Shown: positions 1 through 6,884 of the stretch, in pieces | Layout of the letters: every line of letters begins with the position of its first letter | How positions within the stretch are numbered: position 1 is the first letter of the stretch | Source: JBMYYE01 sp049609065 | Lineage (GTDB): Bacteria; Pseudomonadota; Alphaproteobacteria; Rhodobacterales; Rhodobacteraceae | Assembly (NCBI GenBank): GCA_049609065.1 | Contig: JBMYYE010000085.1 | Coordinates: 1 to 10,603, forward strand | DNA: 10,603 nt | Direction: 5' to 3' | Made by a program: the position numbers and the translations under genes | Notes under the pieces: generated by a model | Told to the model about the DNA's origin: nothing | The model's input: only the letters and a program-made list of their open reading frames with translations | The model's database searches: none

Positions 1-74
1 ACCACAACCACCAGCATCAAAAGTCCCAGCACAAAAATAAATCCGCGCGCCAGTAGCTCAATCGTGTTAAACAT
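1..74 (-). CDS. Partial membrane protein, 5' end only (unidentified)
   Basis: This is the first 24 codons of a gene that runs off the left edge. The start ATG lies at 74-72 and is preceded by AGGAAA with a 5-base spacer, a good ribosome binding site. The visible peptide begins MFNTIELLARGFIF. It has a short amphipathic start followed by an uninterrupted hydrophobic stretch (from about residue 11), as expected for a membrane-inserted N-terminus or an uncleaved signal anchor. It is divergent from the DUF302 gene. Too little is present to assign a family, and no function is proposed. Confidence 0.55.
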   Translation of the reverse strand, partial: MFNTIELLARGFIFVLGLLMLVVV

Positions 75-181
75 TCCAATTTCCTAATTATAACTTGCTC
101 TTAGCCTATGCATTGATCCATGCTGTGGCCAGAGTTGTCAAATAACTCCGATGTGAGAGTGCACCTGAGAGAGGAAATCAT

Positions 182-616
182 ATGAAACGTCTTATTTATG
201 CCGCAGCTTTCATAATCGCCGCGCCGGTTTTCGCAGATGGAATGATCACTTATGAATCGCCCGATGATTTTGATGATACGAATTTCGCGCTCGAAAGCGC
301 CATCATTGGCACGGGCATTAAGATCAATGATATCAGTCACGTGTCAGACATGCTCCAACGGACCAAAGAAGATGTGGGCGGCACACGGGACATTTTTGAA
401 CATGCTGAGGTCTATAGCTTTTGTTCTGCGAACCTCTCTCGCAAAGTCATGGAAGCCGATCCAATGAACCTCGTGCATTGCCCCTATAACATTTTCATCG
501 CCCAAACAGCTGGCACCGACAAAGTCATCGTTGGCTACCGCGAAATGCCCGCAGGCCCGATGAAAGAGGTCGAAGCACTCTTGGATGGAATTGCCAAAGA
601 AGCGATTGGCGAATAA
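182..616 (+). CDS. Secreted DUF302 domain protein
   Basis: The 144-residue product has a clear Sec signal peptide (KR, then a hydrophobic core, with predicted cleavage after PVFA, residue 18), so it should be periplasmic. The rest resembles the DUF302 fold: an N-terminal segment reading out from MITYESPDDF, a helix with an IND-ISHV element near 48-54, the strand VYSFCSA at 77-83, and a C-terminal IVGYREMP strand plus helix. The pair C81 and C100 (in FCSA and HCPYN) could form a disulfide; I recall these cysteines in a subgroup of secreted DUF302 proteins from proteobacteria. The start is supported by GAGAGGAAA just upstream of ATG. DUF302 has no agreed biochemical role. The gene stands alone, divergent from the left-edge membrane protein and convergent with the SLC13 transporter. 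Confidence 0.8.
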   Translation: MKRLIYAAAFIIAAPVFADGMITYESPDDFDDTNFALESAIIGTGIKINDISHVSDMLQRTKEDVGGTRDIFEHAEVYSFCSANLSRKVMEADPMNLVHCPYNIFIAQTAGTDKVIVGYREMPAGPMKEVEALLDGIAKEAIGE

Positions 617-643
617 TAAGCTACGGCGCCGACATTATCCTGA

Positions 644-2527
644 TCACAAAACCCAATTCATCATCATCATAGACACCACAAGGAATAAAATGGTCATGAT
701 GCCCCCTGCGCGCATGAAATCCATCACCTTATAGCGTCCAGGCACCATGATGAGCGCATTGACCTGATGCGTTGGAATAAGGAATGAGTTCGACGTTGAA
801 ATCGCCACCGTCATCGCAAAAATCGCAGGATCCGCGCCCGCCGCCACCGCGATCGACACGGCTAGGGGTACCAGCAAAACCGTCGCCCCCACATTTGACA
901 TCACAAGCGTAAACAGCGTTGCCAAAACCGCCACGCCGAGCTGTAACATCCAAATCGGCCAACCCTCCAACAGCGAAATAACATGATGCGCAATCCACGC
1001 CGCCGTGCCGGTATCTTGAACCGCCTGCCCCAATGGGATCAGTGACGCGAGAAGGAACACAGTGTTCCAGCCCACCGCATGGTAAGCCTCATCCATTGTG
1101 AGCACCTGCGTAAGGATCATCCCCACCGCCCCGATGAGCAAACACAAAGACAGCTGCCAATCCGAGCCCAGAACAAGACCCATTGAAATCAACAAAAAGA
1201 AAACGGCCCAACCCACCTTTTTGGGTCGCGTTTCTTCTTGGGGAAAATCCGTGGTGACAACAACAAAGTCGCTATCGCTTTTAAGCCGCGCAAGGCTCGC
1301 CCATTGGCAGTTCACCACAATCGTATCCCCAACATGGAGCGGTTCACGGCCAATCGCGCTGGCCTCATGGCGGCGGGACTGAATATATGACATGCGCCGT
1401 TCACCACGCCGGATCGCCAGAAGGCTCAACCCGTATTTGACACGCAACTCAATTTCGCGGGCCGTTTTACCGACAAGACGGCTTTCGGGTGGAATAACCA
1501 ATTCCGCCACGCCGCCTTGGACGGAGGAGAAATCTTCGGTGAACACTTCGGGTTCTGGGCGAATTTCCAACCCGTAATGGGTGGCAAATTTTTGAATAGA
1601 TTTGTTGCGACCAAACAGCGCCAAACGGCACGGGGTTTGGATTTTTGTAGACGGGCCAGGCGACAACCATTTTTTGCCTTGGTGGTGGGTTCCGACGATA
1701 TAGACGTGTTCTTCCTCCATCAAATCCCCGATGTGGCATCCGGCAATGGGCGCCCCTTCCGGCACGATGACTTCGACCAATTCCGCCTTAATTCCATAGG
1801 TCCGTTTGAGGTATTGGCGCATGGAACGCCCCTTGGTCCCTGTGTCGCGCATGTCATGATGCGGCAGGACCCAACGGCCAAACACCATGAAGTACAAAAC
1901 CCCCGTCGCAATGAGCGCCAAGCCAATCGGCGTTACAGAAAAAAGTGAAAACGGTTCCATTTGTTGTTCAGCAGGGAGGCTCAAATTCGCGGATGCGATC
2001 AGATCATTCAGCAAAATAAGAGGCGACGATCCCACAAGCGTCATCGTCCCGCCCAAAATCGCACAAAACCCCATGGGCATCAAAAGACGGCTTAGCGGTA
2101 AATTCGTCCGTGCAGAAATATTGGAAACAACTGGCAAGAACAGCGCAGCCGCGCCCACATTTTGCATAAAGCTCGAAATCACCCCGACCGAGCCTGAGAT
2201 CACAGGCACAATCCGTTTTTCCGTGGTGCCGCCATATTTCAAAATAAGCGATGCAACCTTGGCCATAATGCCCGTTTTATCAAGCCCCGCACCAATGATC
2301 ATCACCGCGATAATCGAAATCACCGCATTCGAGGCAAACCCATCAAAAAGGTGCTTTGGCTCCGCCACACCTTCAAGGCCTGGCATGTAACTCATGACGC
2401 CGAGCAGCACCATGATGATAACCGCGGCCAAATCAACGCGCACAATTTCGGACACAAATAAGAAAATCGTAAAGGCTAAGACGGCCAAAACTGCCATCAT
2501 TTCAACGGTGAGCGTAAGAGGCTCCAT
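644..2527 (-). CDS. SLC13/DASS-family permease with two RCK_C (TrkA-C) domains
   Basis: The 627-residue inner-membrane protein is built as two hydrophobic transporter halves around a soluble insert. Membrane segments lie at about 9-50, 66-85, 108-175 and 199-219, then 439-477, 488-508, 525-567, 573-595 and 606-627. The insert carries two RCK_C-type domains at roughly 240-320 and 338-425; the second includes VGKTAREIELR and HVGDTIVVNC. This architecture matches the SLC13-like permeases annotated as sodium/sulfate or dicarboxylate symporters. The hairpin/exchange motifs are recognisable but altered: SFMQNVG at 119-125, GSSPLIL at 166-172, MSNVGAT at 543-549 and PTHQVNALIMVPGRY at 585-599. The substrate cannot be decided; sulfate or an organic anion is the usual assignment. 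GGGAG lies 6 bases before ATG 2527. The gene sits 78 bases downstream of hemH on the same strand, so co-transcription is possible. Confidence 0.88.
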   Translation of the reverse strand: MEPLTLTVEMMAVLAVLAFTIFLFVSEIVRVDLAAVIIMVLLGVMSYMPGLEGVAEPKHLFDGFASNAVISIIAVMIIGAGLDKTGIMAKVASLILKYGGTTEKRIVPVISGSVGVISSFMQNVGAAALFLPVVSNISARTNLPLSRLLMPMGFCAILGGTMTLVGSSPLILLNDLIASANLSLPAEQQMEPFSLFSVTPIGLALIATGVLYFMVFGRWVLPHHDMRDTGTKGRSMRQYLKRTYGIKAELVEVIVPEGAPIAGCHIGDLMEEEHVYIVGTHHQGKKWLSPGPSTKIQTPCRLALFGRNKSIQKFATHYGLEIRPEPEVFTEDFSSVQGGVAELVIPPESRLVGKTAREIELRVKYGLSLLAIRRGERRMSYIQSRRHEASAIGREPLHVGDTIVVNCQWASLARLKSDSDFVVVTTDFPQEETRPKKVGWAVFFLLISMGLVLGSDWQLSLCLLIGAVGMILTQVLTMDEAYHAVGWNTVFLLASLIPLGQAVQDTGTAAWIAHHVISLLEGWPIWMLQLGVAVLATLFTLVMSNVGATVLLVPLAVSIAVAAGADPAIFAMTVAISTSNSFLIPTHQVNALIMVPGRYKVMDFMRAGGIMTILFLVVSMMMMNWVL

Positions 2528-2530
2528 GCT

Positions 2531-2573
2531 TTCTCCCAGACTTGCTTTGATCAGCAGTCTTTAGGAGAAGACT
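2531..2573 (-). promoter_or_regulatory. Possible leader structure masking the SLC13 ribosome binding site
   Basis: In the mRNA of the hemH-SLC13 gap, UUCUCCU (2569-2563) can pair with GGGAGAA (2537-2531), which contains the Shine-Dalgarno sequence of the transporter. The same upstream segment can instead form a 6-bp hairpin, AGTCTT (2573-2568) with AAGACT (2561-2556). The two pairings share bases 2568-2569 and so exclude each other. There is no T-run, so this is not a convincing terminator. The complementarity is seen directly; a regulatory role is inference, and short pairings like these can arise by chance. Confidence 0.22.
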
Positions 2574-2605
2574 ATGAGACACCCCATGCCTCGTCAATAT
2601 TTTCC

Positions 2606-3631
2606 TTATATCCAACCTTTTAGGTTGTTTTTGATAATCCCTGTGAGAGCCTCAATATGAGGGGCTTCATCGTTGAGACATGGGATATAGGCAAAATGTT
2701 CACCGCCCGCCTCTTCGAAGCTTTCTTTGATCTCTTCGTTGATCTCTTCGAGCGTCTCAATACAATCCGCAGAAAACGCAGGTGCAATCACGGCGATGTT
2801 TTTTGTCCCTGATGCCGCCAAGCGCGCGACTTCGTCCACCGTATAGGGTTTGAGCCATTCCTCAGGTCCAAATTTTGATTGGAATGTGGACATGATTTTA
2901 TCCGCAGACCACCCCAACCGTTCACGCAAAAGCCGCGTGGTTTTTTGGCAGTGGCAATGATACGGGTCGCCTTCCATCAAGTAGCGCTCTGGCATGCCGT
3001 GATAAGAAACCACCAATAAATCTGGCGTCACATCGGCGGCCTCATAATGGGCTTCGACCGATTTCGCCAGCGCATCAATATACGCCTCATCTTCAAAATA
3101 TGCGGGAACCGTACGGGCGGCAGGCTGCCATTTTTCATCCATCAAAGCGCGGAAAAATTCATCATTGGCCGTCGCGGTCGTCGCACCCGCATATTGCGGA
3201 TAAAGCGGGAAAAAGAGAATTTTTTCACAGCCTGCGGCAACCATTTCCTTGACCTTAGATTTGGTCGAAGGATTGCCATAGCGCATAGAAAAATCAACCA
3301 TCACATTATCGCCGAACTCTTGTGCAAGCTGGGTTTTGATCGCTGCCGTCTGGGCCTTGGTGATGGTCATCAGCGGGCTTTCATCCAGCTCATTATTCCA
3401 AATGCTTTTATACGCCGCGCCAGATGAAAATGGGCGTTTGGTCAAAATGATGGCCTGCAAAAGCGGCTGCCATTTCCATGGGCTGTAATCAATCACACGC
3501 CGATCTGAAAGAAACTCATTCAAATAGCGCCGCATGGACCAATAATCGGTTGCATCAGGCGTGCCTAAATTGGCGATCAAAACCCCAATTTTCTTTGCGG
3601 GGAGTTTTGGGTGGTTTTCTGGCAATGACAT
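2606..3631 (-). CDS. hemH: Ferrochelatase (protoporphyrin/coproporphyrin ferrochelatase)
   Basis: The 341-residue enzyme inserts Fe2+ into the porphyrin ring in the last steps of heme synthesis. Its length fits the bacterial family. Landmarks are GVLIANLGTPDATD near the N-terminus (16-29), FLSDRRVID (40-48), the active-site histidine in SYHGMPERY (H211), GDPYHCHCQKTTRLL (221-235), FGPEEWLKPYT (254-264), and the acidic metal-path motif DCIETLEE with E292. Cysteines are at 135, 226, 228, 290 and 318. Some alphaproteobacterial ferrochelatases carry a [2Fe-2S] cluster, so the C226-x-C228 pair is worth noting, but ligands cannot be assigned from sequence alone. ATG 3631 is preceded by AAGGAA with a 6-base spacer. 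It is the first gene of a minus-strand pair with the SLC13 transporter. Confidence 0.96.
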   Translation of the reverse strand: MSLPENHPKLPAKKIGVLIANLGTPDATDYWSMRRYLNEFLSDRRVIDYSPWKWQPLLQAIILTKRPFSSGAAYKSIWNNELDESPLMTITKAQTAAIKTQLAQEFGDNVMVDFSMRYGNPSTKSKVKEMVAAGCEKILFFPLYPQYAGATTATANDEFFRALMDEKWQPAARTVPAYFEDEAYIDALAKSVEAHYEAADVTPDLLVVSYHGMPERYLMEGDPYHCHCQKTTRLLRERLGWSADKIMSTFQSKFGPEEWLKPYTVDEVARLAASGTKNIAVIAPAFSADCIETLEEINEEIKESFEEAGGEHFAYIPCLNDEAPHIEALTGIIKNNLKGWI

Positions 3632-3656
3632 GGTGCGTTCCTTCGTTCCTAAAACT

Positions 3657-3684
3657 TAGATACATTCTAAATGTCAAAGGTCAA
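3657..3684 (-). promoter_or_regulatory. Candidate hemH promoter
   Basis: Read on the minus strand, TTGACC (3684-3679) is followed after 16 bases by TATCTA (3662-3657), about 25 bases before the hemH start codon. The -35 box matches the sigma-70 consensus at 5 of 6 positions; the -10 box is poor. A direct repeat, TTGACC then TTTGACA, also lies here. The location in the only gap upstream of hemH is the main support. Confidence 0.3.
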
Positions 3685-3705
3685 CTGTTTGCATAAATGC
3701 GCGGA

Positions 3706-4521
3706 TCAAATCTCAGTTTCTGACGTGCCCAACGCATCGGCCAAACGGTGCGCGGCCGACCCAGGCCTGAGCGGCTTTTGTTGGCTTTCATCTGGCGCCC
3801 AGCCTGTAAGACACACGAGTTCAAACGTCGCGCGCACGCGGTTGTCATCCGCAGGGAAATGCGCGCGGTAGATGTTTTCCACGCGCTCAAAAAACACCTT
3901 AGACACTGGTTTTGTATTGCGCGCCGCCATCGCGTTGGTTTCCCCCATCCCGCGCAGTTCATGCATCAAATGCATCGCCGATTTATAGCTCGTGTTGAGC
4001 GGAATAGCATCCGCCACAGGGAGCGCAAAACCCGCGCGCTGTAACAGGCCACCCAAGTCACGGATTTCACCCATCGGCAAAATTCGGGGGCTTAAGCCGC
4101 CATAAACTTCGCTTTCGGCCTCCGCCAATGCGCTTCGCAACTCCATCAACGTTTGCCCACCAAAGCAAATCGCAATCATCAGCCCATCTTTTTTAAGCGC
4201 ACGGTGACATTGAATAAGCTGCCCGATCGGATCATTGGCCCAATGGAGCCCCATCGCGTGAATCACTAGATCATGGGAGTTTGGCGCAAGCGCGATCACT
4301 TCCTCATCGGGCACAACCACCGCATTTGGCACGACATCCCCCCAAATATCCGGGAAACCTGCCACCACGGCGGGGTTTGTAAAGGTTCTGTTAACCTCAA
4401 TGAGTCTTTCTTGAATTTCAAAGAGAGCCTCATCATGCAAAAACCGCACAAAGCTGGTCTTGGCCCGCGCACGATTATGGAGGAGCCGTTTCGGGTCAGT
4501 CAATTTAGGCGGTGTGGTCAT
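3706..4521 (-). CDS. NDUFAF5/BioC-like methyltransferase-fold protein, probable complex I assembly factor homologue
   Basis: The 271-residue protein matches the mitochondrial complex I assembly factor NDUFAF5 over its C-terminal two thirds. Shared landmarks are HDLVIHAMGLHWANDP (83-98), FGGQTLMELRSALAEAE (120-136), GGLSPRILPM with RDLGGLLQRAGFALP (141-168), LRGMGETNA (189-197), and TGWAPDESQQKPLRPGSA (239-256). Human NDUFAF5 hydroxylates an arginine of the complex I subunit NDUFS7, so a role in NADH dehydrogenase maturation is a reasonable inference. The N-terminal Rossmann segment is unusual: no DLGCGxG SAM-binding motif is visible where it should occur (about 46-80, where NPAVVAGFPDIWGD and VVPDEEV stand instead). 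AAGGA lies 7 bases before ATG 4521. It is divergent from comF with 30 bases between start codons. General database labels would be SAM-dependent methyltransferase or BioC-like. Confidence 0.87.
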   Translation of the reverse strand: MTTPPKLTDPKRLLHNRARAKTSFVRFLHDEALFEIQERLIEVNRTFTNPAVVAGFPDIWGDVVPNAVVVPDEEVIALAPNSHDLVIHAMGLHWANDPIGQLIQCHRALKKDGLMIAICFGGQTLMELRSALAEAESEVYGGLSPRILPMGEIRDLGGLLQRAGFALPVADAIPLNTSYKSAMHLMHELRGMGETNAMAARNTKPVSKVFFERVENIYRAHFPADDNRVRATFELVCLTGWAPDESQQKPLRPGSAAHRLADALGTSETEI

Positions 4522-4551
4522 CTCAGGTCCTTACAATGGAGCCCGTCATAA

Positions 4552-5283
4552 ATGACATGGACTGTTATTAAAAGAGTGATCGATACGCTTTACCCGCCGC
4601 AATGCGTGAAATGTAGCGCCATTGTCATACAAGATGGCGGCCTCTGTGCCACTTGCTGGAGGGAAGCGCCGTTTATTTCGGATCCTTGTTGTGACCAATG
4701 CGGTGCGGCGCTTATGGGCGTGGACACAGGCGGACATATCTTGTGCGATGCCTGTCTTTCTACGACATATCCATGGGTGCGCGGGCGCAGCGTGTTTCAG
4801 TATGACGGCTTGGCGCGTCATTTGATTTTACGATTTAAGCACGGTGATTTTCCCGAACTGGCGGCCCCTCTTGCCCATTGGATGGCGCAGGCGGCAGCCC
4901 CGATTTTGGCCAAAAATATGATTGTCGCCCCTGTGCCGCTTCATTGGCGGCGCAAATTTCGCCGTGGGTATAATCAGGCTGACCTTTTGGCCCATCTCAT
5001 CGCGAAACACCACGAAATGCCTTATTTTTCCGACCTACTTTACCGTGTAAAACCAACGCCCATGCTCAAATCCCATAGCCGCGAAGACCGTGAGGCGGTG
5101 CTCACGAATGCATTTCGGATCAATCCCGATTTTGCGGATAGAATTGCCCATAAACCTGTTCTTCTTATTGATGATGTCATGACCACGGGCACCACATTAC
5201 GCATGGCCACACACGAAATATTGAAGGCGAACGCAAGTGCTGTGTCGATCTTAACACTGGCGCGCGCGGGAAAAGAGACTTAA
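4552..5283 (+). CDS. comF: ComF family protein (double zinc ribbon plus phosphoribosyltransferase domain)
   Basis: The 243-residue protein has two CxxC pairs making a first zinc ribbon (C18/C21 with C32/C35) and a second set (C47/C50 with C65/C68). A type I phosphoribosyltransferase-like domain follows, with the ComF signature PVPLHWRRKFRRGYNQADLL (127-146) and the PRPP-binding loop VLLIDDVMTTGTTL (203-216). Family members are linked to DNA uptake in naturally competent bacteria, but in most alphaproteobacteria the gene is a conserved single copy without proven function. ATG 4552 has only GGAG 10 bases upstream, a modest ribosome site. It is the first gene of the comF-grxC-amidase-marR cluster; its promoter must lie within or beside the start of the divergent NDUFAF5-like gene. 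Confidence 0.93.
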   Translation: MTWTVIKRVIDTLYPPQCVKCSAIVIQDGGLCATCWREAPFISDPCCDQCGAALMGVDTGGHILCDACLSTTYPWVRGRSVFQYDGLARHLILRFKHGDFPELAAPLAHWMAQAAAPILAKNMIVAPVPLHWRRKFRRGYNQADLLAHLIAKHHEMPYFSDLLYRVKPTPMLKSHSREDREAVLTNAFRINPDFADRIAHKPVLLIDDVMTTGTTLRMATHEILKANASAVSILTLARAGKET

Positions 5284-5312
5284 ATCCTTACCAACCGATA
5301 AGGAATACAGAT

Positions 5313-5570
5313 ATGCCAAAAGTTGAAATCTATTCATCCCCCCTATGCGGATATTGTCACGCTGCGAAACGTCTTTTGAAACAAAAAGGTGTCGAATTTG
5401 ACGAAACAAACGTCATGATGAATGCTGATAAACGCCAAGAAATGATGGCCCGCGCCCATGGCCGCCATACCGTTCCACAGATTTTCATCAATGACGCCCA
5501 TATTGGTGGCTGTGATGAACTTTATGAATTGGAGCGCGCAGGCAAGCTTGATCCCATGCTGGCCGCCTGA
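5313..5570 (+). CDS. grxC: Glutaredoxin 3
   Basis: The 85-residue cytosolic dithiol glutaredoxin has the redox site C12-G-Y-C15 within SSPLCGYCHAAKRLL. It also has the cis-proline motif TVPQIF (53-58) and the glutathione-binding GGCDEL (65-70) that define GrxC. The active site reads CGYC instead of the textbook CPYC; this variant keeps both cysteines and should remain active. A third cysteine, C67, sits in the GGCD element. The start is supported by AAGGA with an 8-base spacer. It begins 29 bases after comF, and its stop codon overlaps the start of the next gene (TGATG), so translation of the two is probably coupled. Confidence 0.95.
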   Translation: MPKVEIYSSPLCGYCHAAKRLLKQKGVEFDETNVMMNADKRQEMMARAHGRHTVPQIFINDAHIGGCDELYELERAGKLDPMLAA

Positions 5571-6400
5571 TGCGGGTCGCTCTTTTACAGCTTTCAGTTG
5601 GGGATGATCCCGCCGAAAACCTCCCAAAGACGCTTGCTCTGGTGGATGAGGCTGTGCAAAAAGGGGCGGAATTTATCCTCACACCTGAGGTCACAAACTG
5701 CATTTCAAGCAGCCGAAGCCATCAAGATGAGGTGCTTCAATTTCCACAACAGGACCGCACGCTTTTGGCCCTTCAAAAGGCGGCCAAAACGCACCATGTC
5801 TGGATCCTCATCGGATCGATTGCGGTCAAAACAACAGATCCAGATGGCCGCTTTGCCAATCGCTCCTTTCTCATTGCCCCTGACGGAACTCTTCGCGCGG
5901 ATTATGATAAAATTCACATGTTTGATGTGACAATTTCAGACACGGAAACCTATTTTGAAAGCAAAGGGTACCGTCCAGGCGACCGCGCCGTTGTCGCCGA
6001 TATGGAGGGAGTCAAACTTGGGTTGAGCATTTGTTATGATTTGCGTTTTCCCCATCTTTATCAAAAGCTCGCCAAAGCTGGCGCGCAGATTTTGACGGTT
6101 CCCGCCGCTTTTAGCCCCATATCTGGCGCGGCCCATTGGGAGGTTCTCCTGCGCGCGCGGGCCATTGAAACGGGGTGTTTTGTTTTGGCGCCGGCGCAAT
6201 GTGGCACCCATGAAAGCCGCAATGGCACGTCACGCAAAACCTACGGCCATTCCATGGTTGTGGCCCCTTGGGGTGAAATATTGGCGCAGGCAGGGGATGA
6301 GGTTGGGATAATCCTTGTTGATTTGGACCTAAGCGCGGTAGAAGAAGCCAGAACGCGCATTCCTGCGATTAAAAGCAACACCTTTTTTGAAGGCCCCTAA
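5570..6400 (+). CDS. Nitrilase-superfamily amidase, Nit1-type (probable deaminated glutathione amidase)
   Basis: The 276-residue carbon-nitrogen hydrolase carries the Glu-Lys-Cys triad: E40 in ILTPEV, K114 in DYDKIHMFDV, and C155 in GLSICYDLRFPHLY. The context RARAIETGCF (195-204) and KTYGHSMVVAPWGEILA (223-239) is typical of the Nit1 branch, whose members hydrolyse deaminated glutathione made by transaminase side reactions. Assignment to that substrate is inference; a broader omega-amidase role is the main alternative. No Shine-Dalgarno is visible before ATG 5570, which overlaps the grxC stop by one base, so re-initiation from grxC is likely. Placement next to a glutaredoxin fits glutathione upkeep. 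Its stop codon abuts the marR start with no gap. Confidence 0.9.
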   Translation: MRVALLQLSVGDDPAENLPKTLALVDEAVQKGAEFILTPEVTNCISSSRSHQDEVLQFPQQDRTLLALQKAAKTHHVWILIGSIAVKTTDPDGRFANRSFLIAPDGTLRADYDKIHMFDVTISDTETYFESKGYRPGDRAVVADMEGVKLGLSICYDLRFPHLYQKLAKAGAQILTVPAAFSPISGAAHWEVLLRARAIETGCFVLAPAQCGTHESRNGTSRKTYGHSMVVAPWGEILAQAGDEVGIILVDLDLSAVEEARTRIPAIKSNTFFEGP

Positions 6401-6844
6401 ATGTCGAAGCCCACGGATTCCCTTGCTGTTGCGCTCTTCTCAGAGCTCCTTATGGCGGATCAGCTGGCGCGCAATCGTTTGAGCAAGATCCTCCCGAAGG
6501 GGATGGAGCTCAGCCATTTTTCGGTCCTCAATCATCTTGCTCACATCAACGAAGAACGCTCCCCCGCGCAGCTTGCGAAAGCCTTTCACGTCACCCGTGG
6601 GGCCATGACGAACACGCTCAACAAATTGGAATGGGCAGGGCATATCCATATTCGCCCCGATTGGGATGATGCGCGGCGCAAACATGTGTCCATTAGCCCC
6701 GCCGGTCGCAAAGCCGCCGATGCCGCGCTCGCGGCGCTCACCCCTGTGATATCAGGCGCGGTGAAAGAAATCGGCGATGATAAAGTGCGCGCCGCTTTGC
6801 CAGTTTTGCGCATGTTGCGCGCAAAACTGGATGAAGAAAAGTAA
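6401..6844 (+). CDS. MarR-family transcriptional regulator
   Basis: The 147-residue winged-helix regulator has a dimerisation helix (about 8-30), then SHFSVLNHLAHI (38-49) and SPAQLAKAF (54-62). The recognition helix is HVTRGAMTNTLNKLEWAGHI (63-82), and the wing is RPDWDDARRKHVSISPAG (85-102). Its DxRxK-like core (D90, R92, K94) is the usual MarR signature. The C-terminal helices (103-145) complete the dimer interface. The start follows the amidase stop directly (TAAATG), with AAGG 7 bases upstream, so it is the last gene of the comF cluster. Ligand and target are unknown; it could regulate its own cluster, but I found no clear matching palindrome upstream of comF. Its last codons contain a strong hairpin (6800-6830). 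Confidence 0.92.
   Translation: MSKPTDSLAVALFSELLMADQLARNRLSKILPKGMELSHFSVLNHLAHINEERSPAQLAKAFHVTRGAMTNTLNKLEWAGHIHIRPDWDDARRKHVSISPAGRKAADAALAALTPVISGAVKEIGDDKVRAALPVLRMLRAKLDEEK
6800..6830 (+). repeat. 12-bp perfect inverted repeat closing the marR gene
   Basis: CCAGTTTTGCGC (6800-6811) is exactly reverse-complementary to GCGCAAAACTGG (6819-6830), with a 7-base loop. It lies inside marR, ending 11 bases before the stop codon, at the end of the comF-grxC-amidase-marR cluster. No T-run follows on the plus strand, so it is not a standard Rho-independent terminator. It could protect the 3' end of the mRNA or assist Rho-dependent termination from either side of this convergent junction. Confidence 0.5.
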
Positions 6845-6884
6845 TCCACACAAGGTCACACAATGCGGTGCCCAAAGCCGTTCG

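Noticed and set aside
87..92. Perfect minus-strand TATAAT upstream of the left-edge gene
   Set aside because: It ends only 12 bases before the start codon, so the transcript would begin within the AGGAAA ribosome site, and no -35 box stands at the right distance.
1517..1948. Plus-strand open frame of 143 codons opposite the RCK_C insert
   Set aside because: Same reason: a shadow of the real gene, with arginine- and phenylalanine-rich composition and no domain.
1887..2390. Long plus-strand open frame opposite the SLC13 gene (167 codons)
   Set aside because: It lies entirely antisense to a clearly recognisable transporter, has no family-like features, and is explained by the codon bias of the opposite strand.
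2613..2627. CAACCT-TTT-AGGTTG inverted repeat at the end of hemH
   Set aside because: The 6-bp stem with a 3-base loop has no T-run after it on the minus strand and lies inside coding sequence; it is too weak to call a terminator.
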